Shown: in pieces, positions 7,319 to 14,593 of the stretch
Position numbering within the stretch: position 1 is the stretch's first letter
How the letters are laid out: each line of letters begins with the position of its first letter
Assembly (NCBI GenBank): GCA_902465465.1
Contig: CABQNF010000003.1
Location: forward strand, 1-28,253
Direction of reading: 5' to 3'
Length of the DNA stretch: 28,253 nucleotides
From: an uncultured Collinsella sp.
Lineage (GTDB): Bacteria > Actinomycetota > Coriobacteriia > Coriobacteriales > Coriobacteriaceae
Program-made: the position numbers and the translations under genes
Notes under the pieces: model-generated
The model's database searches: none
The model's input: only the letters and a program-made list of their open reading frames with translations
What the model was told of the DNA's origin: nothing

Positions 7319-9163
7319 CTACCCCATGACCGACATGGTGAGCAGCACCGCGGCGATGCAGTACGCCACACACGAGATCATGACGGCGATGACGTTCATG
7401 GCGGTACCCGACGTATTAAGGTCGTGCTCATCGCGCCAGAACAGCACCATCAGGTAAATCACGGCGCTCATGTTGCCCACCAGGCAGATGATGGCCGCGA
7501 TGTTAAAGCAGCCGGTAAAGAGCTGCTCCTCAAACATAGGGGCATCGAGGAACGCGGCAGTGCGCACCAGCTGCGCGCACAGGTAAGTAACAAGCGAAAG
7601 GATCAGGCCCATACCCGTGCTCTGGAAGAAGAATCCCAGGTACGGTTTGGGCTCGTCGTCGTGACCGTCGTACTCGAGGAAGTAGTTCTTGACGAACGAC
7701 ACCATGCGCGAGGCCGCCAGCAGCACGAGCGGCATGGCGCACATGGGGAACACCACCAGATGCGCGGAGCCCAGCGCCGTCCCCAGCACCGTCGCCATAA
7801 TGCACGAGGCGATGCCCCACACGACGACCCAGTACTGACGATGCACGAACCAGCTGAGCACGTTCGTCGAGTCGTCCGACGCGCTATCGCCCGAGCCGAC
7901 ACCGGCGATCTGCAGGTCCTCCTGATGCTCCTCGGCGATAACGTCCATGGCGTCGTCGAAGGTCACGATACCCAGGATATGACGGTTCTCGTCGCAGACA
8001 GGGATGGCAACCAGGTCGTACTTGGTCATCTCGTCCGTCACGTCTTCCTGGTCCTCGTCGGGCGACACGTAGACCAGGTCGCGATAGGCGAGCTGGCCCA
8101 GCGTGGCATCGCGGTCGGCCACGATCAACGTGCGCAGCGAGAGCACGCCGGTGAGCATGCCGCTCGGATCCTCGGTATAGACGTAATAGACACTCTCGAA
8201 GTCCTCATCGAGTTTGCGAATCGCCTCGATGGCATCGCCGACCGTCGCCGTGGCGGGCAGCGAGACAAACTCCGAGGTCATGATGCGGCCGGCGGTGTTG
8301 TCCTCATAACCCAGCAGGTTACGAATCGCCTTCTCCTCCTTGACGCCCATCAGGCGCAGGAGCTTCTCGGCCTTCTCGTAATCGAGCTCGTCGATCAGGT
8401 CAGCTGCATCGTCCGGGTCCATCATGGCCAGCATCGACGATGCGTCCGTGTCGGACAGGCCCTCGAGCATCTCGGTCATAAGCTCGTCGTCATCGAACTC
8501 CGAGATGGCCTCGGCGGCCTGGGCGGTGTCGAGCTGCGCGAACACCTGCGCACGCAGGCGCGGGTCGAGCTGCTCGATGATGTCGGCAATGTCGGCAGGG
8601 TGCAGCTCGCCAAGCGTCTTGTGCGACACCGAGAGCTGGATGTTCTTAGTCGAGCGATCGAGCAGGTCCATGTAAGACCAGGCGATAATGTCCTCGCTGA
8701 GCGGCTTGCCCAGGTGCTTCATAAAGCCCTCGACGACATGCTCGAGTGTGGGGCTGATCGCGCGCAGCAGACCGCGGGCGCCAACTTCGGCACCCAGTAG
8801 GCGCAGCTGATTTTCGCCCGACATGGAAAACTTGATGTCGTTTACGCGCACGACCTTCATGCCCTGCGTGTCGACAATTTGCTTGTTAAGCACGTCGCGG
8901 GCGAGTAAGAGTTCGGTCGGCTGCAGGTACGAAAAACGGATTTCGGTGGCCGACGTCTTAAGGTGTACACCCGTCTCGTCGATACGGTCGACCCATTTGC
9001 GCCAGCTGATCATAAACGGCGTCTTGCCGGGTCCGCGGAACGCGAGCGACGTCACGTGCGGAAAAACTTCGCCGGTAGCAATACCAAAATCGTTGACCAC
9101 GCCGAGCTTTTCGCCGTCGACGTCCAAGACCGGCAATTTGAGCATCTCACTCAGATAATTCAA
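7319..9163 (-). CDS. mgtE: MgtE-like magnesium transporter with N-terminal PRC-barrel-like repeats
   Basis: This 614-residue protein begins with two PRC-barrel-like segments (about 8-80 and 92-150). An MgtE N domain follows (about 180-285, HPADIADIIEQLDP), then two CBS domains (about 290-415, beginning RIMTSEFVSLP) and five predicted membrane helices (about 444-614). In MgtE channels the N and CBS domains sense cytosolic Mg2+ and gate the pore. The membrane part is divergent from classical MgtE and lacks an obvious GNxGNQ-type stretch; a VGNMSAV segment (562-568) may be its remnant. The start is a TTG at 9163 with GGGGAG five bases upstream; an alternative ATG lies at 9145. It is the first gene of an operon with the NRAMP homologue and is preceded by a long structured leader and an overlapping mini-ORF. 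Confidence 0.85.
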   Translation of the reverse strand: MNYLSEMLKLPVLDVDGEKLGVVNDFGIATGEVFPHVTSLAFRGPGKTPFMISWRKWVDRIDETGVHLKTSATEIRFSYLQPTELLLARDVLNKQIVDTQGMKVVRVNDIKFSMSGENQLRLLGAEVGARGLLRAISPTLEHVVEGFMKHLGKPLSEDIIAWSYMDLLDRSTKNIQLSVSHKTLGELHPADIADIIEQLDPRLRAQVFAQLDTAQAAEAISEFDDDELMTEMLEGLSDTDASSMLAMMDPDDAADLIDELDYEKAEKLLRLMGVKEEKAIRNLLGYEDNTAGRIMTSEFVSLPATATVGDAIEAIRKLDEDFESVYYVYTEDPSGMLTGVLSLRTLIVADRDATLGQLAYRDLVYVSPDEDQEDVTDEMTKYDLVAIPVCDENRHILGIVTFDDAMDVIAEEHQEDLQIAGVGSGDSASDDSTNVLSWFVHRQYWVVVWGIASCIMATVLGTALGSAHLVVFPMCAMPLVLLAASRMVSFVKNYFLEYDGHDDEPKPYLGFFFQSTGMGLILSLVTYLCAQLVRTAAFLDAPMFEEQLFTGCFNIAAIICLVGNMSAVIYLMVLFWRDEHDLNTSGTAMNVIAVMISCVAYCIAAVLLTMSVMG

Positions 9164-9179
9164 TGGTGCTCCCCATCAT
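9147..9179 (-). CDS. Possible leader peptide overlapping the start of mgtE (10 codons)
   Basis: GGAGG at 9184-9188 sits 4 nt before an ATG at 9179 and 7 nt before a second ATG at 9176. The frame reads MMGSTIELSE and stops at TGA (9147-9149). It overlaps the TTG start of mgtE in a different frame, and its stop lies one base before the in-frame mgtE ATG at 9145. It would be the best-placed Shine-Dalgarno in the leader. Translation of it could control mgtE by coupling or by stalling. Whether it is translated is unknown. Confidence 0.35.
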   Translation of the reverse strand: MMGSTIELSE

Positions 9180-9183
9180 TATT

Positions 9184-9365
9184 CCTCCGGACGCGGCCGC
9201 GCGTGCGGCGTCTGGGGGCTTCTGGATATGTATACGCATGTGCGGGCGGCACGCCGCTCGACGCTTACACCCCGTGCATGCGCAAAAAGCACCTGCATGG
9301 GGTCATCGACTGTATGGTCGAGGTTTGGATTTCACCTGTAACCTTTCTCTTGACCCTCATTAACC
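9184..9365 (-). promoter_or_regulatory. Structured 5' leader of the mgtE-nramp operon (candidate cis-regulatory RNA)
   Basis: Reading the minus strand from the predicted transcription start near 9365, consecutive hairpins can be drawn. AGGTT...AACCT uses 9340-9344 and 9321-9325. TCGAC-CATACA-GTCGA uses 9317-9321 and 9306-9310. A 9-bp stem uses 9294-9302 with 9270-9278. GCGGC-GT-GCCGC lies at 9246-9257. A GACGC/GCGTC pair sits just before the GGAGG of the mini-ORF. I do not see the conserved core of the M-box magnesium riboswitch. A role in metal sensing is inferred from the downstream genes only. Confidence 0.4.
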
Positions 9366-9371
9366 GCAGTA

Positions 9372-9380
9372 ACTATAGCA
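9372..9380 (-). promoter_or_regulatory. Extended -10 promoter candidate for mgtE
   Basis: The minus strand reads TGCTATAGT, an extended -10 box (TGn plus TATAGT). No clear -35 hexamer lies 16-18 bp upstream. A start near 9365 gives a leader of about 200 nt. Confidence 0.4.
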
Positions 9381-9454
9381 TCAGCATCGCCCTGCGGCAT
9401 CGAATTTATGCGCTGCACATTGCAGGCATACCAAACGCTGACGCATCCGTGACA

Positions 9455-9494
9455 TAGTCATTGGGGACGTTCTTAAATGACTACCCAATGACTA
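9455..9494. repeat. REP-like palindrome at the 3' end of the NodB-fold gene
   Basis: TAGTCATT (9455-9462) and AATGACTA (9476-9483) flank GGGGACGTTCTTA. The 29 bp are identical to 21534-21562. A partial copy, CAATGACTA (9486-9494), continues into and includes the TAG stop codon of the adjacent gene, so the repeat begins exactly where that gene ends. Confidence 0.8.
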
Positions 9495-10898
9495 CTCTGT
9501 GGTGTCGTCGTCCTCGGCAAGTTGGGGGAACACGGCGTCCTTGGGCATGGTGACCTTCGTCAGCGAGGTGAGCTTTTTGCTCAGCGACGTGTCCGTCTTG
9601 ACCAGGTCGCTGAGCGTCACGATCTTGTAGCCGTCGGCAATGAGGCCGTCGATAATTTGCGGCAGCGCCTCGAGCGTCTGCTCGGCGCATTCGTCTCTAT
9701 CGGTGAGCAGCACGATATTGCCCGGCGTCACCGAATCGAGCACCGTCGAGACCTGCTCGTCGGCACCGTTGAGCAGCCAGTCGCCCGAGTCAATATTCCA
9801 CGAGACCACGGCGGAGACCAGGTCCATCGCATCAATCCAGTTTTGCCCGTCAAAGGCAGCGTAGGGAGCACGCAGCAGCATCGTCTTCACGCCGGTCGCC
9901 GACTTAATCGCATCGGTGCCTTTCGTGATCTGTTCGCGTACCGCCTCACGGTCCTGACCCTTGAGCGAATCGTCGCTGTAGCTGTTGGATCCGATCTCGC
10001 ACCCGGCATCGACAATCGCCTTGGCCGTGGCAGGCGAGGCCTCGGCCGCATCGCCCGAAAGGAAGAACGTCGCGGTGACGCCCTTTTCCTTGAGCACCTG
10101 CAAGATCTGCTTGGTAGCGCCGCTCGGACCCTCGTCAAACGTCAGCGCCACGTACTTTTTGTTGCCCTTGGGCGCCACGCTGGCGCACGCAACGACGCAA
10201 TCGGTGGCGGGCACAACCTCGCCGCGGTCTTGCGTCTTGCCCGACTGCTCACCAACCCACACCTCGGAGCGGCCCTGGACACCCCACGTCTGCACATACT
10301 CGATAGCGCCCGTGCCCTCGACCTTGAGCTTGGGCTCGATAACCGTAGCCTGAACCTCGTGCTTCTCGTAGGTGTTACGGCCATCCTTGACCGTCACCTT
10401 CTCGCCGCCCTCAAGTTCGCGGCTATCCCATTTGCCCTGCTTCACGCGCTTGCCGTCGACCTTCACCGACAGCTTTTCGCCCCCATGGCGCTTGAGCACG
10501 CTGTCATCGACGGCCAGCAGGTCGCCTGTGTCGTAGGTGTCAGTCAACTCCTGGTCATCGATGAGATTCTGCAGCGTAGAGCCCACACGCACCGCGGTCT
10601 TCTGGCCGTTGAGCTCCACGTCCACACTGCGGTTGACGTAGCCCACGACGGCAGCGATAAACAGCACGAGCGCGCAACCCACGGCAATGAGCGCATAGGG
10701 CAGGCGAGACGAACGACGGGGCGTACGGCTGTTGCCGATGCGAGCGCTGCGGTCGCTAAAGCCGCGGCTATGGTTGAGATACATCGCGCCGGGCTTACGG
10801 TGACGCTTGCGCTGACCGCTGGGCAGCTGCCCCAGATCGCGGCGCGCCGTCGGACGCGCGCCCGAACGCCCGTTTAAGTTGGATCCGTTTTGGCGCAT
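9492..10898 (-). CDS. NodB-fold polysaccharide deacetylase-like protein, metal-site His lost
   Basis: This 468-residue protein has a basic cytoplasmic tail (1-66), one membrane helix (67-87), an extracytoplasmic linker region (about 90-225) and a NodB-homology domain (about 247-435). Family enzymes remove N- or O-acetyl groups from peptidoglycan or chitin-like glycans using an Asp-His-His metal site. Here motif 1 is TFDEGP (253-258, normally TFDDGP). Motif 2 reads GSNSYSDDS (303-311), where both metal-binding histidines of HxxxH are absent. Motif 3 is RAPY (343-346), motif 4 DSGDW (370-374). The final catalytic His is replaced by Thr in VLLTD (396-400). It is therefore probably catalytically dead or altered, perhaps a glycan-binding or regulatory protein. 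GGGAGGG precedes the ATG at 10898. Confidence 0.82.
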   Translation of the reverse strand: MRQNGSNLNGRSGARPTARRDLGQLPSGQRKRHRKPGAMYLNHSRGFSDRSARIGNSRTPRRSSRLPYALIAVGCALVLFIAAVVGYVNRSVDVELNGQKTAVRVGSTLQNLIDDQELTDTYDTGDLLAVDDSVLKRHGGEKLSVKVDGKRVKQGKWDSRELEGGEKVTVKDGRNTYEKHEVQATVIEPKLKVEGTGAIEYVQTWGVQGRSEVWVGEQSGKTQDRGEVVPATDCVVACASVAPKGNKKYVALTFDEGPSGATKQILQVLKEKGVTATFFLSGDAAEASPATAKAIVDAGCEIGSNSYSDDSLKGQDREAVREQITKGTDAIKSATGVKTMLLRAPYAAFDGQNWIDAMDLVSAVVSWNIDSGDWLLNGADEQVSTVLDSVTPGNIVLLTDRDECAEQTLEALPQIIDGLIADGYKIVTLSDLVKTDTSLSKKLTSLTKVTMPKDAVFPQLAEDDDTTE

Positions 10899-10919
10899 GT
10901 GCCCTCCCCCATAAACACA

Positions 10920-10949
10920 GCAAGCCGGAGCAACAGGTCTCCGGCTTGC
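10920..10949 (-). terminator. Hairpin terminator after the PRC-barrel gene
   Basis: Perfect 11-bp arms (10920-10930 and 10939-10949, GCAAGCCGGAG and complement) with an 8-nt loop lie 21 bp beyond the PRC gene stop. On the minus strand only a weak T-rich stretch (TGTGTTTATG) follows, so termination may be partial and the NodB-fold gene may be read through. Confidence 0.6.
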
Positions 10950-10970
10950 CTCCCATCATTTGGTACGTCG

Positions 10971-11726
10971 CTATTTTGTAGCTTTTGACGAGCCGCCGCT
11001 CGCCTTTTGATATTCGTCCTTAAAGGCCTTGAACATGCCGCGCGTCTTGCCGAGCTGCTTGCCCAGTGCGCGACTGCCCTTGTCCACGGCAACCGATCCC
11101 TTGTCATCGAGCACCTTGGCGCCCTTCTTGACCTTATCGCCCACCACGACGCTTGCCTCGGCAGCCTTTGCGGCGGCGCCGCCCGAATACCCGAGCGACT
11201 TGACCTCGTCCGAGACGACCATCGCGCCGTTCTCGTAGCCGCGCAGCATCGTCGGCGGCACCTGCGTGTCACCGACCAAAACACTCGAAGCAGCACCGGC
11301 GGTCACATAGAATGCCTGCACGATGCCCGAGCGTGGCTTGAACTCAACGTCCGAGCAATAGCCCACGACGTCGCCCGATTCCGTGCGCACGTCCATACCG
11401 ACCCAGATGATGCAATCGTCCAGGTTGATGTCGAGGCGCTTGGCGGCGGCGGCATCGTATGTGTCCTTGACGTCATCGACCGCAATGGCGCCCTCGTAGA
11501 CACCAATGGCGTCGAGCGCTACGAATCGGTCGGGGCGCTCGATCATGCCCGCGATATCGGACTGGCGGACCATAAAGCCGACCACGCGCGTACCGCCCGG
11601 AGTAAAGACCGGAAAGTGAATCTTTCCGAGCTTTTTAGGGCTGCGCGGTGTGCCGTCCTTTTTGGTGCGCTTGTCCTCGGTAGGCTTGCGATAGATCTTG
11701 GCGCCGACAAAATCCCCGGCGCGCAT
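10971..11726 (-). CDS. PRC-barrel domain protein
   Basis: This 251-residue soluble protein contains PRC-barrel-like segments. One begins at the N-terminus (MRAGDFVGAKIYR, then KLGKIHFPVFTPGGTRVVGFMVRQ). The second lies near residues 90-165 (INLDDCIIWVGMDVRTESGDVVGYCSDVEF). PRC barrels are small beta domains found in RNA-processing and photosynthetic proteins; the role of this one is unknown. The C-terminal 75 residues are rich in Lys, Ala and Gly and end SGGSSKATK, probably flexible and basic. Its ATG at 11726 shares a base with the TAA stop of the YtxH-like gene (TAATG), so the two are translationally coupled and probably work together at the envelope. The mgtE homologue nearby also carries PRC-like segments. 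Confidence 0.7.
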   Translation of the reverse strand: MRAGDFVGAKIYRKPTEDKRTKKDGTPRSPKKLGKIHFPVFTPGGTRVVGFMVRQSDIAGMIERPDRFVALDAIGVYEGAIAVDDVKDTYDAAAAKRLDINLDDCIIWVGMDVRTESGDVVGYCSDVEFKPRSGIVQAFYVTAGAASSVLVGDTQVPPTMLRGYENGAMVVSDEVKSLGYSGGAAAKAAEASVVVGDKVKKGAKVLDDKGSVAVDKGSRALGKQLGKTRGMFKAFKDEYQKASGGSSKATK

Positions 11727-12115
11727 TATGCCTCGGTCGAGGGCTCCGCAGCCTCGGTATCAGCCTCGACGGCGTTCTCGACCACGACGTCGGCGGCAGG
11801 CGTCACGTTGCCGCCCGAAATGGCGTCGTTGAGCTGCTCGCGCAGCTGGTCCATGCGCTCGCGGGCCAGGTCGACCTTGGCGCGCAGGTCGTCGGTCTTG
11901 GCGTCGACCATCGGGCCAAAGTCATTCACCGCAGCACGGGCCTCCTCGGCGCTGTGCTCGTAGGTGTCGCGCATATTGTCCCAGGCGTCGTTGGCGATAT
12001 CGGCAGCCATGGCGCGGGTCTCGGCGCCCGAGCGCGGGGCCAGAGCAACGCCGACAATAGCGCCGGCAGCGGCACCAAAAAGTGCGCCGGAGACAAAGCT
12101 GAAAGTCTTACCCAT
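11726..12115 (-). CDS. YtxH-like small membrane protein
   Basis: This 129-residue protein has an N-terminal hydrophobic Gly/Ala-rich segment (FVSGALFGAAAGAIVGVALAP, about 5-25) followed by RSGAETR. That is the typical start of YtxH/gas-vesicle-like general stress proteins. A helical, charged region with coiled-coil character follows (about 30-95), and then an acidic tail ending in EAAEPSTEA. I choose the ATG at 12115 because AGGAGAGG lies 7 nt upstream; another ATG two codons earlier is too close to it. It is the first gene of a coupled pair with the PRC-barrel protein. A TATAAT on the minus strand at 12167-12172 suggests its own promoter. Function in the family is not known at the molecular level. 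Confidence 0.72.
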   Translation of the reverse strand: MGKTFSFVSGALFGAAAGAIVGVALAPRSGAETRAMAADIANDAWDNMRDTYEHSAEEARAAVNDFGPMVDAKTDDLRAKVDLARERMDQLREQLNDAISGGNVTPAADVVVENAVEADTEAAEPSTEA

Positions 12116-12166
12116 GATCATTCCTCTCCTGCGGGCACGTCGGTGCCCACCGTTTGAATGCTGTCC

Positions 12167-12172
12167 ATTATA
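12167..12172 (-). promoter_or_regulatory. Consensus -10 box of the ytxH-like gene
   Basis: The minus strand reads TATAAT about 50 bp before the ATG at 12115. No good -35 is visible. A GGGCAC-gtcg-GTGCCC hairpin (12133-12148) lies in the resulting leader, just before the ribosome binding site. Confidence 0.45.
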
Positions 12173-12251
12173 CCCGCAGCGCATCACTTGCCGCTCCGCT
12201 CATCTGCGTACGGCAAAGGCGCAGGTACGTGATGGTGATAAACGCGTAGGC

Positions 12252-13085
12252 CTACTCCTGAGGCATAGCCGGCATGGCCACCGTGGCACCCGGGTCCTCG
12301 CCGGCGCCGTCCACGAGCGGCAGGCTGCCCTCATGCGCAGGTCCTGCCGGAACCGTCGCAGCACCGCCAAAGACGGCAGCGGAGGCCTCGTGGTTCTCGG
12401 CAACCGCGCCCTCGGTATCAATCGCCACCTGGGGCTCGTCGTCAAAGTTGGGGACACCCTGGGGCTCGGTGGGAACGGGCTCGGCGGTCGCATCGGAAAC
12501 GGGCTCGGCGTCGACCGGCGCATCGCCCTCGTCAGCGCCCTCGTCCTCGGCAGCATCTTCGCCGTTCGCAGCGGCGACGGCCTCGTGAGGATCCTTGCCC
12601 TCGGCCCCGGCGCGCATGCCCAGCACCAGGTTGCGCAGGCCCGCGACCGTGCCCTCCACGTCGGGGGCAGGCTGGTCGGCGTGCAGATAGGCCCAGTCCA
12701 TCATAAAGGTGGCCGAAGACAGCGCACCGATGGCCAGCGCGTCGTCGGGGCACGAAAGCTCAACCTCAAAGACGCGCTCGTCGTGCTCGCTTACGCGCGT
12801 GCGGCCGCACGAGATGCTACCGGCAAGACCGGTCTCGTTCATGAGCTCAACTGTCACGTGCTCCAGCAGGTGGCAGAGCTCGGTCTGGCCCATGCAGTCC
12901 TGGAACTCGCGGCCGGAATCGCCCAGGCACAGGTGCTTGGCAATCGCCGGCACCAGGTAGTACACGCGCGCCGTGGCCTCGATGTCCTCCGAGGTCATGA
13001 GCGGCATGCCGGGGTTCACCAGCACATGCGCGCAGATCTTGTCCTCGCTGACGGTGACCTTAAGGATGTTGAACAGGCCTGCCAT
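12252..13085 (-). CDS. Protein with cyanophycin-synthetase-like N-terminal domain and acidic tail
   Basis: The first 140 of 277 residues resemble the N-terminal domain of cyanophycin synthetase. HLLEHVTVELMNETGL (72-87) and CGRTR (93-97) are followed by FEVELSCPDDALAIGALSSA, which parallels the HVxLELQ...GFGRTR...VxxEY pattern of that domain. The ATP-grasp and Mur-ligase domains that would make a real synthetase are absent. Residues from about 160 to 277 are low-complexity, rich in Ala, Glu, Asp and Pro, and probably disordered. GGGGAGAG precedes the ATG. It starts 24 bp after the CNNM/CorC gene and is likely in its operon. The function is unknown; a binding or scaffold role is possible. The domain assignment is from motif recall only. 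Confidence 0.6.
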   Translation of the reverse strand: MAGLFNILKVTVSEDKICAHVLVNPGMPLMTSEDIEATARVYYLVPAIAKHLCLGDSGREFQDCMGQTELCHLLEHVTVELMNETGLAGSISCGRTRVSEHDERVFEVELSCPDDALAIGALSSATFMMDWAYLHADQPAPDVEGTVAGLRNLVLGMRAGAEGKDPHEAVAAANGEDAAEDEGADEGDAPVDAEPVSDATAEPVPTEPQGVPNFDDEPQVAIDTEGAVAENHEASAAVFGGAATVPAGPAHEGSLPLVDGAGEDPGATVAMPAMPQE

Positions 13086-13109
13086 AACTCTCCCCTACTC
13101 TTCCTTGTC

Positions 13110-14483
13110 CTACTCGTCGCCGTCGTGCGGATTCGCGGAACCCGCACCCGACGTCGTCGGCTCGTCTACCGAAGACTCGGAATCCTTCTTATCGGTTTCG
13201 GCCGGAGCGATCACGCGAATGAGCGAGATGCGCTGGCCACGCATCGACTGAACTTTAAACTTGTACCCCGCGACCTCAAACACCTCTCCGATGTCGGGCA
13301 CCGAGTCACAAAGCTCCAAAATCCAGCCGGCGATGGTCTCATAATCATCGCTTTCCTCAAGCGGCCAACCAAGCTCAATCGCGTCATCGCACGAAAAACG
13401 CCCATCAACGAGCCACTCGCGGCGCGAAAGGCGCGTGAGATACTTGTTGTCGGGGTCGAACTCGTCCTCGATCTCGCCGACGATCTCCTCGACGATGTCC
13501 TCGATGGTGATGATGCCGGCCGTGCCGCCGTACTCGTCCACGACCACCACGATCTGGTCATGCGAGGTCTGCATCTCGGACAGCAGCGGCAGGATGTCCT
13601 TGGTGTCGGGCACAAAGGTGGCGTCGCGCAAAAAGCCGGCGATGGGCTGGTCGCCCTTGCCGTCGAGCGCGGGCTGAATCAGGTCCTTGATGTGCGCGAT
13701 GCCGGCGACGTTGTCGGGATCCTCGTGATAGACGGGGATGCGGCTAAAGCCGGTCTGGCGCATGGTGGACAGCACGTCGGCGACCGTCTCGTCGTCCTCG
13801 CACATGGTGGTGTCCACGCGTGGCACCATGACCTCGCGGGCAACGGTGTCGCCCAGGTCGAAGATCTCGTGGATCATGCGCTTTTCCTCGTCGAGCAGGT
13901 CGTCCTGCTCCGAGACCATGTACTTGATCTCTTCTTCCGAGACGTTCTGGCGGTCGTCGGCACTCTTGATGCGCAGGATGCGGGCCAGGCCATCGGAGCA
14001 AGCACCGGTCAGCCACACGAGCGGACGGGCGATCTTTTGGAACACGGAAAGCGGGCCCACGACCTGCTTGGACACGCCCTCGGCATTGGCCAGGCCGATG
14101 CGCTTGGGGACGAGCTCGCCGATCACGATGGACACGAAGGCGACCGCGACGGTGATGATGACCGGCGCCAGGCCGCGCGCGATGGCGGAGAGCGGCGCGA
14201 TGCCAAAGCTCATGAGCCACGTGGCGAGCGGGTCGGACAGACTCGTCGAGGCGACGGCGGACGAGGCGAAGCCCACGAGCGTAATGGCAACCTGGATGGT
14301 GGCGAGCAGCTGGTCGGAGTCGGCAGCCAGCTTAATGGCACGCTCGGCGCGCTTGTCGCCCTCCTCGGCCTCGTGCTCCAACACGGCGCGCTTGGCCGTG
14401 GTGAGCGCCATCTCGGACATAGAGAAGTAGCCGTTGATGAGGGTCAAAACGAGGGTGGTGATAAGGGAGATGGTTATGTCCAT
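13110..14483 (-). CDS. CNNM/CorC-type hemolysin family membrane protein with CBS domains
   Basis: This 457-residue protein has the standard order: a CNNM (DUF21) membrane domain (about 1-180, beginning with NGYFSMSEMALTTAKR and containing VIGELVPKR), two CBS domains (about 205-335, starting VAREVMVPR and including VVVVDEYGGTAGIITIEDIVEEIVG), and a CorC/HlyC transporter-associated domain (about 345-430). An acidic, Ser-rich tail follows. Members are linked to Mg2+ or Co2+ homeostasis, often as exporters. No clear Shine-Dalgarno lies at the usual distance; a GGAGG is 15 nt upstream. It sits between the PAQR/hemolysin III and cyanophycin-domain genes on the same strand. With the mgtE-nramp pair nearby it supports a divalent-cation theme, though the direction of transport is not visible. 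Confidence 0.9.
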   Translation of the reverse strand: MDITISLITTLVLTLINGYFSMSEMALTTAKRAVLEHEAEEGDKRAERAIKLAADSDQLLATIQVAITLVGFASSAVASTSLSDPLATWLMSFGIAPLSAIARGLAPVIITVAVAFVSIVIGELVPKRIGLANAEGVSKQVVGPLSVFQKIARPLVWLTGACSDGLARILRIKSADDRQNVSEEEIKYMVSEQDDLLDEEKRMIHEIFDLGDTVAREVMVPRVDTTMCEDDETVADVLSTMRQTGFSRIPVYHEDPDNVAGIAHIKDLIQPALDGKGDQPIAGFLRDATFVPDTKDILPLLSEMQTSHDQIVVVVDEYGGTAGIITIEDIVEEIVGEIEDEFDPDNKYLTRLSRREWLVDGRFSCDDAIELGWPLEESDDYETIAGWILELCDSVPDIGEVFEVAGYKFKVQSMRGQRISLIRVIAPAETDKKDSESSVDEPTTSGAGSANPHDGDE

Positions 14484-14593
14484 CGGGAGTTTCTCGAACC
14501 TCCAAGATTCGGGACGTCAGGTTAAAACGTTGATGGCGGATACGGCAATTGCACCGGCGCCCAAACGAGAACGCGGGCGCGCAGGCGTGGTCG

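Noticed and set aside
7424..8800. A 458-codon plus-strand open frame opposite mgtE
   Set aside because: Antisense shadow of mgtE with His/Arg/Val-rich repetitive composition and no family match.
9184..9365. M-box magnesium riboswitch upstream of mgtE
   Set aside because: Fragments such as CCATACAGT and AGGTGA are present, but they are far too close together and the rest of the conserved core is missing.
11964..14525. An 853-codon open frame on the plus strand opposite several minus-strand genes
   Set aside because: It runs antisense to the YtxH, cyanophycin-domain and CNNM/CorC genes, has no recognisable domain and a low-complexity R/G/H-rich composition. Long antisense frames are expected in high-GC coding DNA.
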